The notes: generated by a model from the letters alone, not told the origin. A stretch of 64,000 nucleotides of DNA from Cryomorpha sp963741985 (GCA_963741985.1 CAVUKD010000002.1:620001-684000), one strand, 5' to 3'. Counted from the stretch's first letter, positions 54,672 through 64,000 are shown. A program made the numbers and translations.

Positions 54672-55765
54672 CAGTTAGCCAATACTTTATTGAATACTTC
54701 TTCCAAATTGCCGACCATTTTCTCTGCAGTAAACTCTGCCAAATATTTTTCCCGTGAGGCACGCCCCATTTCCATCCGCAAGGTCTTATTTTTTAACAAG
54801 GTGACCAATTTTTGCGCAAGCTCTGCGGGAATCGGATCTTTGAGCAAAAATCCATTCACTCCGTCCTCAACACTTTGGCGAATGGCTCCTCTATCGGTGG
54901 TGATAATTGGCAATCCCGCGGCCATGGCTTCAACAATGCTCCATGGATGTCCTTCGGGAGACCGGGGTGCGAAAACAAAAATATCTGTATCGGCGAGCGC
55001 CTGCCATTTTTCATTTCCCGACACCGAATCATTTAAAACACATTGCGGAATATCTTTTGCAACCGACTCACATTCCGCCCGATATTCGGCATTGTCCCAA
55101 CTTCCAAAGGCGTTAAACCTGAAGGTTGGGATTTCGGGATCAGCAATCAGTATTTTGAGTGCCTTAAGCAATTCCAATATTCCTTTTCCCGGCAGGTAAT
55201 TTGCGAGATAGGTAATTTGAATCTCATTATTTTCCCTTTCGGGGAAAGTGTAATCGGCGCCATTTGGGACGACAAAAATCATGTCTTCGGGATAAAAATC
55301 TTTGAAAATATACCGGAGATTATCACCGAGCACGATGGCCGCATGGCTTTTGCGAATTTGGCTACGAACGGTTTTTTGCTGTAAGGCTCCCAAACCGTCA
55401 AACCAATCGCGCCAGGCACTTCCGCGCAACTGAATTACGACTTTTGCACCCGCCTTTGCTGCCATTCGGATAAAGGGAACATCTTTAAAAAAGCCGGCTG
55501 ATGTTTGCCCTATGGGAATGAGTACAAGATCGGGTTTTACTTCCTTGAGCACCATTTTGAAGTACCGGTATTTTCTGCGGATAACGCCTAATTTGGAGAA
55601 GGAATATTTTCCCATCTCAGCCACAGAAGCATTGATACGCGTATCGAAATGATGCAATTCAAATTGATCCTTAAGGCTCGAGTTAAGGATAATCTCCGTA
55701 GCCAGAGCCGGACCTATAAGCGGTGGAGGCAACTTGCCCAGAATTAATATTCGCGGTTTGCCCAT
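54671..55765 (-). CDS. GT4-type glycosyltransferase
   Basis: The 364-aa GT-B protein starts RILILGKLPPPLIGPALATE. The C-terminal nucleotide-sugar domain has IQITYLANYLPGKGILELLKAL (in part) and the E-x7-E signature in SPEGHPWSIVEAMAAGLPII, followed by TTDRGAIRQSVEDGVNGFLL (in part). It adds a sugar to the growing lipid-linked repeat unit on the cytoplasmic side. Its first codons overlap the end of the Wzy-like gene by 22 bp, and its stop overlaps the amidotransferase start, showing a single operon. Confidence 0.9.
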   Translation of the reverse strand: MGKPRILILGKLPPPLIGPALATEIILNSSLKDQFELHHFDTRINASVAEMGKYSFSKLGVIRRKYRYFKMVLKEVKPDLVLIPIGQTSAGFFKDVPFIRMAAKAGAKVVIQLRGSAWRDWFDGLGALQQKTVRSQIRKSHAAIVLGDNLRYIFKDFYPEDMIFVVPNGADYTFPERENNEIQITYLANYLPGKGILELLKALKILIADPEIPTFRFNAFGSWDNAEYRAECESVAKDIPQCVLNDSVSGNEKWQALADTDIFVFAPRSPEGHPWSIVEAMAAGLPIITTDRGAIRQSVEDGVNGFLLKDPIPAELAQKLVTLLKNKTLRMEMGRASREKYLAEFTAEKMVGNLEEVFNKVLAN

Positions 55766-57016
55766 TGTGTGAGTTTATTTCCCGGAAGGGCGACATACGC
55801 AAAAACAGAAAGCGCGAAGTACATGAAAGGCGCGTAAAAAGTAGGGGTGACACTGATGCTATAGAAGATCAAGGCGAGCATAGTGGCGGTGAGTAAATAA
55901 TTTTGAGCAAGACCTAAAACCAATCTTCGAAGCCAGATGCGAAAAAGTAGAATGAGATACGAGCGCAGTCCGATTATTCCCGTACCGAAAAGCATCCGGA
56001 TAAAATCATTGTGCGAACCGATGCCGATAAATTGAAAAACGTATTTGAATTTTAACGGAAAGCCAAAAAACTGTACAGGCACCGATTCGGCTGAAAATAA
56101 TTCGAGCATGGAGCGCCAGCGTCCCACACGGCCATGAAGCAGTCTGTCTGTATTTTGCTGACCTTCATAGACTTGTATATCCGTTTGAATAAGTGGAGAT
56201 ATTTTGTCCTGAAGTACTTCACTTCCCCAAATGGTCATCACAAAACCGGCGATAAGGACTAAACCTATGGCCACGCCCCTATTCTGTGAACGAAAATTGT
56301 AAGCTACGAAGAGCAAAATTAAGTGTGGCAAATACTGAATATGAAGCTGTGTGATAAATATTTACGAGTCCCAAAAGCGAAAAAGCCAGAACTACACCCA
56401 GTAGCACCATTCGGCGGTTGAACGTCACCAGATGCTGGCGCGCGAAAAAATAATACGTCGCAATAATCACGGCAAATGTGATATACATTCCATAGCTCAC
56501 CACATCGCCAAAACTTGCTTGGATGCGCTCGAGACCTCGGCTTTCCTGAACAGAAATAGGATTGACAAAAACTTCGTACATGAGCAGTACCACTACAAAA
56601 AGAGTGGAATAGAGAAAACTTTGGAGGATACCGTGCAGATCGCGCAAATCGGTGATAAACAAGCGCAGAAAAAAGTAGAGATACACCGGAATGGTAATTT
56701 TGAGCACATACTCGAAAGTAAGCATGGAAAGCGGGTCGTAGAAGAGCAAGAACAAGGCCGAAAGGAGCACCATCACACTCCAGTATAGAAATGCTTTATC
56801 AAGTCCCGTTCGACTGGGTGACTTAAACCGAATTAACGCCACAACGCAAGCTATAGGCGTGAGAACTCCAACCAAATATGGAGGTGAAAGCAAAGGGCTG
56901 ACGGATTTTAAGAAATAGAGATTATCGACCACCGGGCGAAATAGCACCAATAGCGGAAACCAGCGAAACGCCCAGGGGAGATCCCGCAGCCAAGCTGTCC
57001 ATTCTTTAAAAGTCAC
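55744..57016 (-). pseudogene. O-antigen polymerase/ligase-like membrane protein split by a frameshift
   Basis: The first part (57016-56279) encodes several spans (WFPLLVLFRPVVDNLYFL; MVLLSALFLLFYDPLSML; RMVLLGVVLAFSLLGLVNIYH). It ends early. A second frame from ~56331 continues the protein (HLILLFVAYNFRSQNRG; GSHNDFIRMLFGTGIIGLRS, the periplasmic region typical of Wzy/WaaL; MYFALSVFAYVALPG). The joined protein is ~420 aa, the usual size. One indel near 56325 separates the halves. It is either a real knock-out of the repeat-unit polymerase or an assembly error. It lies between two glycosyltransferase genes. Confidence 0.75.
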
Positions 57017-57205
57017 CCCTTAATGCCTTTTGAAATCATGATACAAAGAAACGCGGATGACCGAGAAAATCGGCACGGTGAGCGGTTTACTTATTCACGA
57101 ATTATGAACGGGGAGGTAGTAATGAGTAGTTGGTATTGAGTAGTGGGTGTAGCGTAGTCGCGGGTCAACTTTCGATCAAAACTTGCTTCGAGGCATGAAG
57201 CCGGT

Positions 57206-58339
57206 TTATCCTTTATTCGTTGCTAAAGCAAGCAGTTCCTCAGCAATCTCTATCCAGCCAAATTTTGACTGAGCTGCTTTTGTACGTTCAAGTCGCTCGT
57301 TATCTGAAGACTCCGATTGAATAAATTGACTTAAGTCTGTTTCGCCTTTCTGATATTCAGCGAAGCGAAATCCTTCGTCGACAATATGGCTCAGGCTTTT
57401 CTCTTTGGGCAATACCAGCGGCAATCCGGTCCCGATTGCTTCAAAAATTGAGATTGCGGGAACGGTATACAATGCCAAATCGGCGGTGTTGTAGAGTGCG
57501 TTCAGCGCTGGTTTATCGGAATAGCCCAGAATTTTGAAACGCTCTTTTCCGAGTCTTTTCGTCAGCTCAACTTCCAATTTTTCGGCGTATTCATCGCCCG
57601 CACTTCCTACGAGGAGCCATTTTACGTTATCGGGCAATTTTTCGAAAAGCGCTATAGCCTCCTCCAGATTTTTCTCAGGTACGAGTCGGGTGGCGGTAAT
57701 TATCACTTTATCGCTTTCGCTAAAATGAAGTTCGGCTCGTTTGGCTTTTCGCAAATCAGAGTTGAAGTAAAAATCTTCGGGCCAAAAACCGAGACTAATA
57801 AAATCGCTTTGCTTTCGCAAAATATCCACGTATTTACCGCCGAGCATTTTCGCTGCAGCGTCAAAACTTTCAGGAGTATAGGCCACAAGCTTCCCACTTC
57901 TTAGAATGGCTTTTTGATAGGTTGATTTCTTGAACAGAGAAAAAAGCACTTTCGTTTTTAGGGAACCGTTGGCGTATGAATAGGCATTGTCGCCAAAGAG
58001 CGAAATGATCGGATATTTTGTTTCAAAAACAGGTTTGGGAAAAGCTTTTCCCAAACCGATAACGATTACCAAATCGGGATTTATACGGTTGAGCGCTCTT
58101 TTAATTCCATCCGCGATTACTACCTGACCGAGCGTGAATTTTGGCTTTAATCGCACTACTTCCACTCCAGCGGGATTTTCACCAAAACCAGATTGTAGAT
58201 TACCCACATATTCGGGAATGGCGGAAGAGGTAATCACTGATGTGTCATGACCTACAAGTACAAAAGCTCGCGCAAGATGAACTTCCAAGTAGCCCAGCGA
58301 TGGAATAAAATGTCCGCAAACGATGGTGATTTTAGTCAA
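57206..58339 (-). CDS. GT4-type glycosyltransferase
   Basis: The 377-aa protein starts KITIVCGHFIPSLGYLEVHL. The acceptor domain has PDLVIVIGLGKAFPKPVFE, and the donor domain has VIITATRLVPEKNLEEAIAL, FKILGYSDKPALNALYNTAD and AISIFEAIGTGLPLVLP with the conserved Glu. It is a family 4 transferase of unknown sugar. A 189-bp gap separates it from the split polymerase gene, and a 26-bp gap from the first Uma2 gene upstream, so it may be a separate transcription unit. Confidence 0.9.
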   Translation of the reverse strand: MTKITIVCGHFIPSLGYLEVHLARAFVLVGHDTSVITSSAIPEYVGNLQSGFGENPAGVEVVRLKPKFTLGQVVIADGIKRALNRINPDLVIVIGLGKAFPKPVFETKYPIISLFGDNAYSYANGSLKTKVLFSLFKKSTYQKAILRSGKLVAYTPESFDAAAKMLGGKYVDILRKQSDFISLGFWPEDFYFNSDLRKAKRAELHFSESDKVIITATRLVPEKNLEEAIALFEKLPDNVKWLLVGSAGDEYAEKLEVELTKRLGKERFKILGYSDKPALNALYNTADLALYTVPAISIFEAIGTGLPLVLPKEKSLSHIVDEGFRFAEYQKGETDLSQFIQSESSDNERLERTKAAQSKFGWIEIAEELLALATNKG

Positions 58340-58365
58340 TTTTCAATGGGTGAATGGGTGAATGT

Positions 58366-58965
58366 TCATTCCGGAAAAGCGTTATCGACTAAGAAAGTGA
58401 ACTGAGGGAAAGTTGGACTTTCGAGGGTTTGTCCACGAGCCAAAATCGGCAAAATGTGATACTTCTCATCCTTGAGAACATGGATGGTAATCGTTTCTTC
58501 GGTGGGATGCACAATCCACAATTCCTTCACCCCATATTCCTGATAGAGATCGCGCTTGGGACCGAGGTCTTTGCGGGCAGTGCCCGGAGAAAGGATTTCG
58601 ACAACCAGATCGGGTGCGCCGATGCAGCCGCGATCGTGCAATTTGGCCGGATCGCAAATCACGCACAAATCCGGCTGGACAATATTCGGAGTATCCTTCC
58701 AATTTTCACCGGTATGGACAAGATAGACATCAAAAGGGGCAGAGTAAACCCTGCACCGCTGACGGAAATTAGAATATAAGATATTACCCAAGCTCATTAC
58801 CACATCCTGATGCTTCCGTTTGGGAGAAGGCGACATTTTAAAAACCTTTCCGCGAATAAGCTCCATCAACTCTTCGGTTTTCCACGAAAGGTAATCACGT
58901 GCGGTGTAGGTTCCTGAAAGGGAAGGCTCACTTACTTGTTGGTATTCATCTTCGGGGTTTTTCAT
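58366..58965 (-). CDS. Uma2-family putative endonuclease, copy 1
   Basis: The 199-aa protein matches the DUF820/Uma2 family: SGTYTARDYLSWKTEELMEL, then MSPSPKRKHQDVVMSLGN, SAPFDVYLV, NIVQPDLCVIC and PDLVVEILSPGTARKDLGPKR (in part), with the PD-(D/E)xK-type residues D, E and K. The C-terminal ~68 residues are identical to copy 2. The family is abundant in some lineages and its biological role is not established. Both copies lie inside the polysaccharide locus. Confidence 0.85.
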   Translation of the reverse strand: MKNPEDEYQQVSEPSLSGTYTARDYLSWKTEELMELIRGKVFKMSPSPKRKHQDVVMSLGNILYSNFRQRCRVYSAPFDVYLVHTGENWKDTPNIVQPDLCVICDPAKLHDRGCIGAPDLVVEILSPGTARKDLGPKRDLYQEYGVKELWIVHPTEETITIHVLKDEKYHILPILARGQTLESPTFPQFTFLVDNAFPE

Positions 58966-59040
58966 GGGATTACTTTTAATTCTTTTGTCTAAATGAAAGT
59001 AAGGATTCTTTAGACTTCAGTTCCTAATTTCTTAAAATAA

Positions 59041-59640
59041 TCATTCCGGAAAAGCGTTATCGACCAAGAAAGTAAACTGGGGAAACGTTGGACTTTCGAG
59101 GGTTTGTCCACGAGCCAAAATCGGCAAAATGTGATACTTCTCATCCTTAAGAACATGGATGGTAATCGTTTCTTCGGTGGGATGCACAATCCACAATTCC
59201 TTCACCCCATATTCCTGATAGAGATCGCGCTTGGGACCGAGGTCTTTACCGGCAGTGCCCGGAGAAAGGATTTCGACTATCAGATCGGGTGCGCCGATGC
59301 AGCCGCGATCGTGCAATTTGGCCAGATCGCAAATCACGCAAAGATCGGGTTGGACAATATTTGAAGTGTCTTTCCAGTTTTCACCGAGATGGACGAGATA
59401 GACATCGAAAGGGGCTGAATAAACCTGGCATTTAGGACGAAAGTTTAAATTTAAAATAGTTCCTAAATCCATGACTATCCGTTGATGTATGCGGCGCGGT
59501 GCCGGAGTCATTTTAAAAATCTTGCCGCCGATAAGCTCCATCAACTCATCGGTTTTCCAGGTAAGGTAATCACGTGCGGTGTAGGTTCCTGAAAGGGAAG
59601 GCTCGCTGACTTGCGGGTATTCATCTTCGGGGCTTTTCAT
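59041..59640 (-). CDS. Uma2-family putative endonuclease, copy 2
   Basis: The 199-aa paralogue is 75 bp upstream of copy 1 on the same strand. A hand alignment shows about 24 differences in 199, all in the first ~131 residues and dense at residues 38-72. The core residues (PDLIVEILSPGTAGKDLG) are kept. The uneven identity suggests gene conversion or a recent partial duplication. No partner toxin-like or restriction gene is adjacent. Confidence 0.85.
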   Translation of the reverse strand: MKSPEDEYPQVSEPSLSGTYTARDYLTWKTDELMELIGGKIFKMTPAPRRIHQRIVMDLGTILNLNFRPKCQVYSAPFDVYLVHLGENWKDTSNIVQPDLCVICDLAKLHDRGCIGAPDLIVEILSPGTAGKDLGPKRDLYQEYGVKELWIVHPTEETITIHVLKDEKYHILPILARGQTLESPTFPQFTFLVDNAFPE

Positions 59641-59792
59641 GCGATTCTAAAGGTACGTAAAATGTAGGAATGTTTAATTTATAATTGAAGATGCTAATTC
59701 AATCCTTTTCCCTTTGAAAATAAACATCATTCATACACTGAACTTTCACACATTTAAAATTGAACATTGAAAATTCTCTGTATTACGCAGTC

Positions 59793-59937
59793 GCTCGCGT
59801 CTCGCGAGGGACAATATTTCCGGCATCTTGCCGGGTCATTCTGAAAATCCTCTGAAGAAGGTCGAATTAAATATTCAAAATCCCTCTAATTGAACCTGGC
59901 GAGACGCCAAATAAAACCGCACTCGCGAGACGCGAGC
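59793..59937. repeat. GC-rich inverted repeat after the second amidotransferase gene
   Basis: gctcgcgtctcgcgag (59793-59808) and its exact complement (59922-59937) are 113 bp apart. A small hairpin, tggcg-agac-gcca, lies between them. The pair fills most of the spacer 59641-59943, which has no gene. It could be a REP-type element that also terminates the asparagine synthase-like gene, whose stop is at 59944. Confidence 0.6.
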
Positions 59938-59943
59938 GCGAGC

Positions 59944-61842
59944 TCAGACAAGTTCCACTTCAAAAACAGCCATCCACCTCAGTAAGGCATAAATTCTCCA
60001 AAACTCCGAAAGACCGGAATTATCTGTAATCGATTTTGAAAAGAGTTCATCAATCATCTGCTCATCAAAAATATTCGGGATATTTGAATTTGCGACTTTC
60101 GCCTTTATTTCTTCAGCCAGCTCCATTCTCCATCTATTTTGCGGAGCCACAAAACCCAATTTATCAATCCGCCAGGCGAGTGGTTTTAAATCGTGTTTTT
60201 CGAGTGCTTTCCGGATCGGGTATTTCGTCCAGCCATTGTGGATTTTGTCTTCCGGTGGCTGGCTTACCGACCATTCTACCAAACGGTGATCGAGAAAAGG
60301 AACACGACTCTCGATACTGTACTTCATCGCATTGCGGTCCTCGTATTGCAATAGCTCGTAAAGGCCGAATTCCACGCTCCGAAAACTGAGTTCCAGAAAG
60401 TCGGTTGCTCCTCTTTCCGGCGATTTTAGCTCATCTGCTTCCTTTTGATAATCAGATTGAATAAGGCTATACCCCAACCGCTTTTTCTTTCGGGCGAGTA
60501 CCTGCACATTTTGCGGAAGCGCATAAAAAGCCGAACGCATCATGGCTGTTCCCATTTTGGGATTGAAATGCTTTTTCAGCGCCTTTAATTCGCGTTTGTA
60601 TGCAGTCATTTTTCCGGATTTGAGCAGAGAAATAAGGTAGGCTCCCGCAAAAGGATAATAGCCTCCGAGAATTTCATCGGCGCCCTGACCGTCGAGCAGC
60701 ACCTTGATGCCACTCTCAGAAGCGAGCTTCATAACCGCAGCTTGCGCAAAAATGGAAGCCGAACCGAAAGGGCGTTCCTGGCTGCGAATCAAATCATCGA
60801 AACCATCGAGAAAATCTCTTGCCGTGGGCGTGGTGAAATGCTGATCGAGCTTTCGGTTTTCGGTGGCGATCATACGTGCATAATCCGATTCATCAATCTT
60901 CTCGCCGGGAAAAGAACAGGTGAAAGTCTTAAAAACTCCCGAAGAAAGATTTGCAGCTTCGGCTACGATCAGACTGGAGTCGAGGCCGCCACTGAGGCAT
61001 GATCCGACCTCCACATCGGCGATGAGGTGTTCTTTTATGCTTTCGCGAAAAAGGGATTCGAAGGACTCGTCATTTGATTCTTTTTGGGCAACTGCTTTGC
61101 GCAAATTGTAATATTCCGTTTCCGAAAAATCGAGCGTATCCAGATCGTATTCACGAAAGTGGCCGGGTTTAAGGGATTCAATTCCTTTAAAAAATGTTTC
61201 ATGTGGATCGTCCGTAGCACCAAAAACCACGAATTGCAGAAATTTCCTGCGTTCCCATTGCGGTTTCATTCCCGGAAGGGCGAGGAGCGGTTTTGCTTCG
61301 CTTGAAAAGGCAAGGCCGCCATTTCGCTGGGTGATAAAAAGAGGTTTTATTCCAAACCGATCACGCGAAAGCACGAGTTTATTCTCGTTTAGATCCACAA
61401 TTGCGAGTGCCCACATACCGCGGAATTTGGCAAAAGCCTCTATACCGATTTTTGCATAAAGAAGGAGAATCATCTCTGAATCCGTGCCGGTTTTTACCTT
61501 CAAATCATATTTAGCGATGAGTTCACGATAGTTGTAAATCTCGCCGTTGAAAACCAGAAACAGCTTTCCATTGGGGTGCGCCATGGGCTGATGCCCGGCA
61601 GGCGAAAGGTCGAGTATGGAAAGGCGACGGTGCAGCATGGCGCCGGTTATTTCGGATTCGCGATGGAGCTTTTCGCAGCTTTGATCCGCCGAATCCGAAC
61701 CACCGAAAGGTTTCGCGCTTTCCTTTTCAAAAACCAAAAACCCCTCATCATCAGGACCGCGGTGTCGGAGCAATTGAGATGCATGTAGCAAATGGCTCCC
61801 TTTTACTTCTTTAAAATTCCAGACTCCAAATATTCCGCACAT
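59944..61842 (-). CDS. Asparagine synthase-like glutamine amidotransferase, copy 2
   Basis: The start is set at 61842, since MCGIFGVWNF puts the catalytic Cys at position 2; the frame extends 7 codons further upstream, which would block activity. The 632-aa enzyme has LLRHRGPDDEGFLVF, LHRRLSILDLSPAGHQPM, a synthetase motif CLSGGLDSSLIVAEA, then LLDGQGADEILGGYYPF and SRVPFLDHRLVEW. It is not a recent duplicate of copy 1. It probably amidates a sugar of the surface polysaccharide (inference from context) but may also make asparagine. Confidence 0.9.
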   Translation of the reverse strand: MCGIFGVWNFKEVKGSHLLHASQLLRHRGPDDEGFLVFEKESAKPFGGSDSADQSCEKLHRESEITGAMLHRRLSILDLSPAGHQPMAHPNGKLFLVFNGEIYNYRELIAKYDLKVKTGTDSEMILLLYAKIGIEAFAKFRGMWALAIVDLNENKLVLSRDRFGIKPLFITQRNGGLAFSSEAKPLLALPGMKPQWERRKFLQFVVFGATDDPHETFFKGIESLKPGHFREYDLDTLDFSETEYYNLRKAVAQKESNDESFESLFRESIKEHLIADVEVGSCLSGGLDSSLIVAEAANLSSGVFKTFTCSFPGEKIDESDYARMIATENRKLDQHFTTPTARDFLDGFDDLIRSQERPFGSASIFAQAAVMKLASESGIKVLLDGQGADEILGGYYPFAGAYLISLLKSGKMTAYKRELKALKKHFNPKMGTAMMRSAFYALPQNVQVLARKKKRLGYSLIQSDYQKEADELKSPERGATDFLELSFRSVEFGLYELLQYEDRNAMKYSIESRVPFLDHRLVEWSVSQPPEDKIHNGWTKYPIRKALEKHDLKPLAWRIDKLGFVAPQNRWRMELAEEIKAKVANSNIPNIFDEQMIDELFSKSITDNSGLSEFWRIYALLRWMAVFEVELV

Positions 61843-62129
61843 AGATTCAATTACAGGTTTCAATATTAAGGGAAATTGTGGAAAGGAAAGAGAAAAGTGA
61901 TGACTCCGACTTCACGTTTGTATTTTTTGGATAAAATTATTCATTTGAGCCAGTCAGAACTAAATGCAGGATTAAAAGTCCCATGCCTTTTCAAAATGAA
62001 ATCAACATGCGCGCACTACCGATATTCTCTTGAAACAAGAAAATTTTTCCTCCTTATTATCAATGCTTTAAATTAATTTTCTATATTTGAAATAACCAAT
62101 CAGAACCATGAATGTCAAGAACACCATAG

Positions 62130-64000
62130 GTGCTATTCTTGTTTAGCCTGATTTTTCACCTTAGCGGCTTTTCTCAAATATTCGTTCAAACGAATGTTTC
62201 CCCGACAATATCGCCCTATTTATACGAATGGGAGAGCACCCATGCTGAAGATATTTTGGTTACTGTGACCAATCTTTCTACCGGAGAAACTCCTCTTGTG
62301 TTCAAGGTTCAACTATTCTCGGGTGCTACATCGGAAATCGGGTATTCTTTACCTTCCGAAGCTCCTGTTATTAATGCCCCTCCCGGAGTTTCAAACTATC
62401 CGCTTGCCGACTTGATACCAATCGAATCGCTGGAATATACGGATGAATTTGATCAGACGATTATCCAGACCGGCCAACTTCCGGATGGCGATTATACGCT
62501 ATGCGTGACCGCAATCGATCCTGAAGTATTGCAACCGGTTTCGGAACCTTCTTGTGCTCCATTCATTATTTTGGGGTATCAGGATCCCGTAAATCTCTAC
62601 CCTCCGGATGGAGAAATGGTAGATGCCGCCCTCACCCCAAATTTAATCTTTCAGTGGAGTCCGGTAACACCAATTCCAGATTTCGGAGAAAAATACCAAC
62701 TATTTGTATATGAGGTTTATTCAGAACAATCTCCTCTCGAGGCAGTCGAAGTAAACCCTCCTATTCTCTCCGAATATATTCAGGACGCCAATCAATTCGT
62801 TTGGCCGATTGAATATATTCCTTTAGGTTCGAACTCCGGTGGCTTTGTGTGGACCGTTAGTCCCATTTCAACCGACGGCACGACCTACTCCACACCCGAT
62901 GGCACCTCGCAACCAACGGTATTTGGCGTATCCTCCGGCACCACCGACTGTGAATGCATTTCATGCGAATTTGAGGGACTGTTCATGTCGGTAAATGGCG
63001 TTGAGGAACAAACTTTTGACGTGCCTGTGGGAACACCGGTATCCTTTTCACCACATTATTCGATCACCTGTTCCTCAGCTGATTGTGCTTCATCATTTAC
63101 CGGAACTATCCACGCCGAATTTTCTTCAGTCGGTTACGATCCTCTCGTATGGAATTCCCTCGAAATCGGAGAAGAAATAACGCTTCCGCGAAACGGGCTT
63201 CTCTATCTGACATGGAATGGAATCGCAAAATGTGATGAATCTATTTGTGAATGTGACGGAGCTGCAACACTCACACAATGGCAAGTTGTAGGTGATACAG
63301 GAGGTGGCGATGGCACCAGCTCGACCGATAGCAGCCATGTCACTTCCCCGGGCGATACGGAGCCTCCTCCGCCAGAAGACGGCTGTGCCTGTGGACCATG
63401 TGCATTAAAATCATTGACTTTCAAACAAGGGGGCTTGCCTATAAATGAAGGTACGCTGCCGACCGGCACACCGATTACGGTCGAAGCCGAGTGGGATGTG
63501 GCTTGTAAACCCAAAGATTGTCCGCCGCTGGTAAATGGATATTTTCAGATAGGCTACACACCGGAAGGGGGAAACTGGACTGCACTGGAAGTTCAGAATG
63601 CAAGTCAGGAATTTACGATCCCCGATGGGATTGGAATCATTATTATCAGCTTTACAGGAAGCGTCAGTTGTGACGGAAGTCCATGTGAATGTGATTTTTC
63701 GAAGAATATCGAGATCCTCACGGGTCCCCCCGGAGGTACTGACAAAGTACCTCCTGAGACCCCGATCGACTCCATTCCCGAAAGGGTACCACCTATCGAA
63801 CCCATGCCCAAAGAATGCGAACCTCTGGTAAAACGCCTCGAGCCCGCACAGAAAATAGATCTCGGCATGGTTCTCGACGCCCCCGAAAAATTCCCTTATC
63901 CCAGAGCGGTTGCTCTCCGTGCCGAAGGTATGGACTGGGACTATGCAATTTTCTCGTGCGATGGATGTGAAGGAGGTGCAAGTGAAACTGATTATCCTGT
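62130..64000 (+). CDS. Large secreted Cys-rich repeat protein, 3' partial
   Basis: One frame is open from 62130 to the right window edge, at least 623 codons. GTG 62130 gives LFLFSLIFHLSGFSQ, a hydrophobic stretch without basic residues. An ATG at 62108 in another frame supplies NVKNTIGAIL; one extra base near 62140 would join them into a normal signal peptide, so an indel is likely. Residues ~20-260 are beta-rich (LFVYEVYSEQSPLEAVEV, GFVWTVSPISTDG). From ~270, domains of ~140 residues begin with clustered Cys (DCECISCEF; GCACGPCALK) and end with another cluster (ICECDG; PCECDFS). It is probably secreted or surface-anchored. It resembles no family I can name with confidence; TANFOR-type proteins are a possible relation. 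Confidence 0.65.
   Translation, partial: MLFLFSLIFHLSGFSQIFVQTNVSPTISPYLYEWESTHAEDILVTVTNLSTGETPLVFKVQLFSGATSEIGYSLPSEAPVINAPPGVSNYPLADLIPIESLEYTDEFDQTIIQTGQLPDGDYTLCVTAIDPEVLQPVSEPSCAPFIILGYQDPVNLYPPDGEMVDAALTPNLIFQWSPVTPIPDFGEKYQLFVYEVYSEQSPLEAVEVNPPILSEYIQDANQFVWPIEYIPLGSNSGGFVWTVSPISTDGTTYSTPDGTSQPTVFGVSSGTTDCECISCEFEGLFMSVNGVEEQTFDVPVGTPVSFSPHYSITCSSADCASSFTGTIHAEFSSVGYDPLVWNSLEIGEEITLPRNGLLYLTWNGIAKCDESICECDGAATLTQWQVVGDTGGGDGTSSTDSSHVTSPGDTEPPPPEDGCACGPCALKSLTFKQGGLPINEGTLPTGTPITVEAEWDVACKPKDCPPLVNGYFQIGYTPEGGNWTALEVQNASQEFTIPDGIGIIIISFTGSVSCDGSPCECDFSKNIEILTGPPGGTDKVPPETPIDSIPERVPPIEPMPKECEPLVKRLEPAQKIDLGMVLDAPEKFPYPRAVALRAEGMDWDYAIFSCDGCEGGASETDYP

Noticed and set aside
61876..62076. 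Possible 66-aa gene after the second amidotransferase
   Set aside because: The frame has no recognisable domain, no ribosome site and no neighbour linkage, and its composition looks like chance.

Overview
The window comes from a member of the Bacteroidota. The signs are several beta-barrel outer-membrane proteins ending in aromatic residues, lipoproteins with a Cys after the hydrophobic core, a Wzi-type capsule protein, an imelysin/di-heme oxidoreductase pair, an nfeD-slipin pair, a TAnnTTTG-like promoter, weak Shine-Dalgarno sites and many TTG/GTG starts. I cannot place it below phylum level.

1-12 kb is ordinary chromosome: the end of a TonB-receptor-like barrel; a minus-strand operon of M20 amidohydrolase, alanine racemase, a second PLP racemase-like protein and a TPR protein; a GNAT enzyme; an orphan response regulator; a glycerophosphodiesterase-polyphosphate kinase pair; HutD-like and DUF72 proteins. 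12.1-26.6 kb looks like an acquired, decaying island. Tyrosine-recombinase relics lie at both ends (12100-12468 and 26452-26600). Between them are mostly single, unrelated plus-strand genes: alpha/beta hydrolases (two broken), a TolB-TPR-AraC regulator, two tandem MDR oxidoreductases, a beta-lactamase-fold hydrolase, a SnoaL protein, a sulfurtransferase and nfeD-slipin. The spacers hold direct repeats and a MITE-like element.

26.95-36.15 kb is the most interesting block. Six tightly coupled plus-strand genes encode an SDR reductase, a KAS III homologue lacking two of its three catalytic residues, an alpha/beta hydrolase, a sodium:solute symporter, an acyl-CoA ligase and a surface lipoprotein. 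After a strong terminator come an outer-membrane barrel and a second, exported alpha/beta hydrolase. Together they could import, activate and modify an unknown carboxylic acid or ester. 36-40 kb holds poorly known genes and a barrel gene broken by many frameshifts.

40-62 kb is mostly a surface-polysaccharide locus on the minus strand: a bi-domain oxidoreductase, an alpha/alpha-barrel protein, a DUF354 protein, a sugar transferase and Wzi; then an asparagine synthetase-like amidotransferase, a glycosyltransferase, a frameshifted Wzy/ligase-like membrane protein, a second glycosyltransferase, two near-identical Uma2 genes and a second amidotransferase. It is interrupted by a DUF4143 ATPase gene flanked by palindromic repeats and by a putative iron-related operon (barrel, imelysin, di-heme oxidoreductase). 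From 62130 to the window end an open frame encodes a large secreted Cys-rich repeat protein that continues beyond the window.

No rRNA, tRNA or CRISPR array was recognised by eye. Several genes carry frameshifts, clustered at 39.0-40.4 kb, so local assembly error must be separated from real decay.
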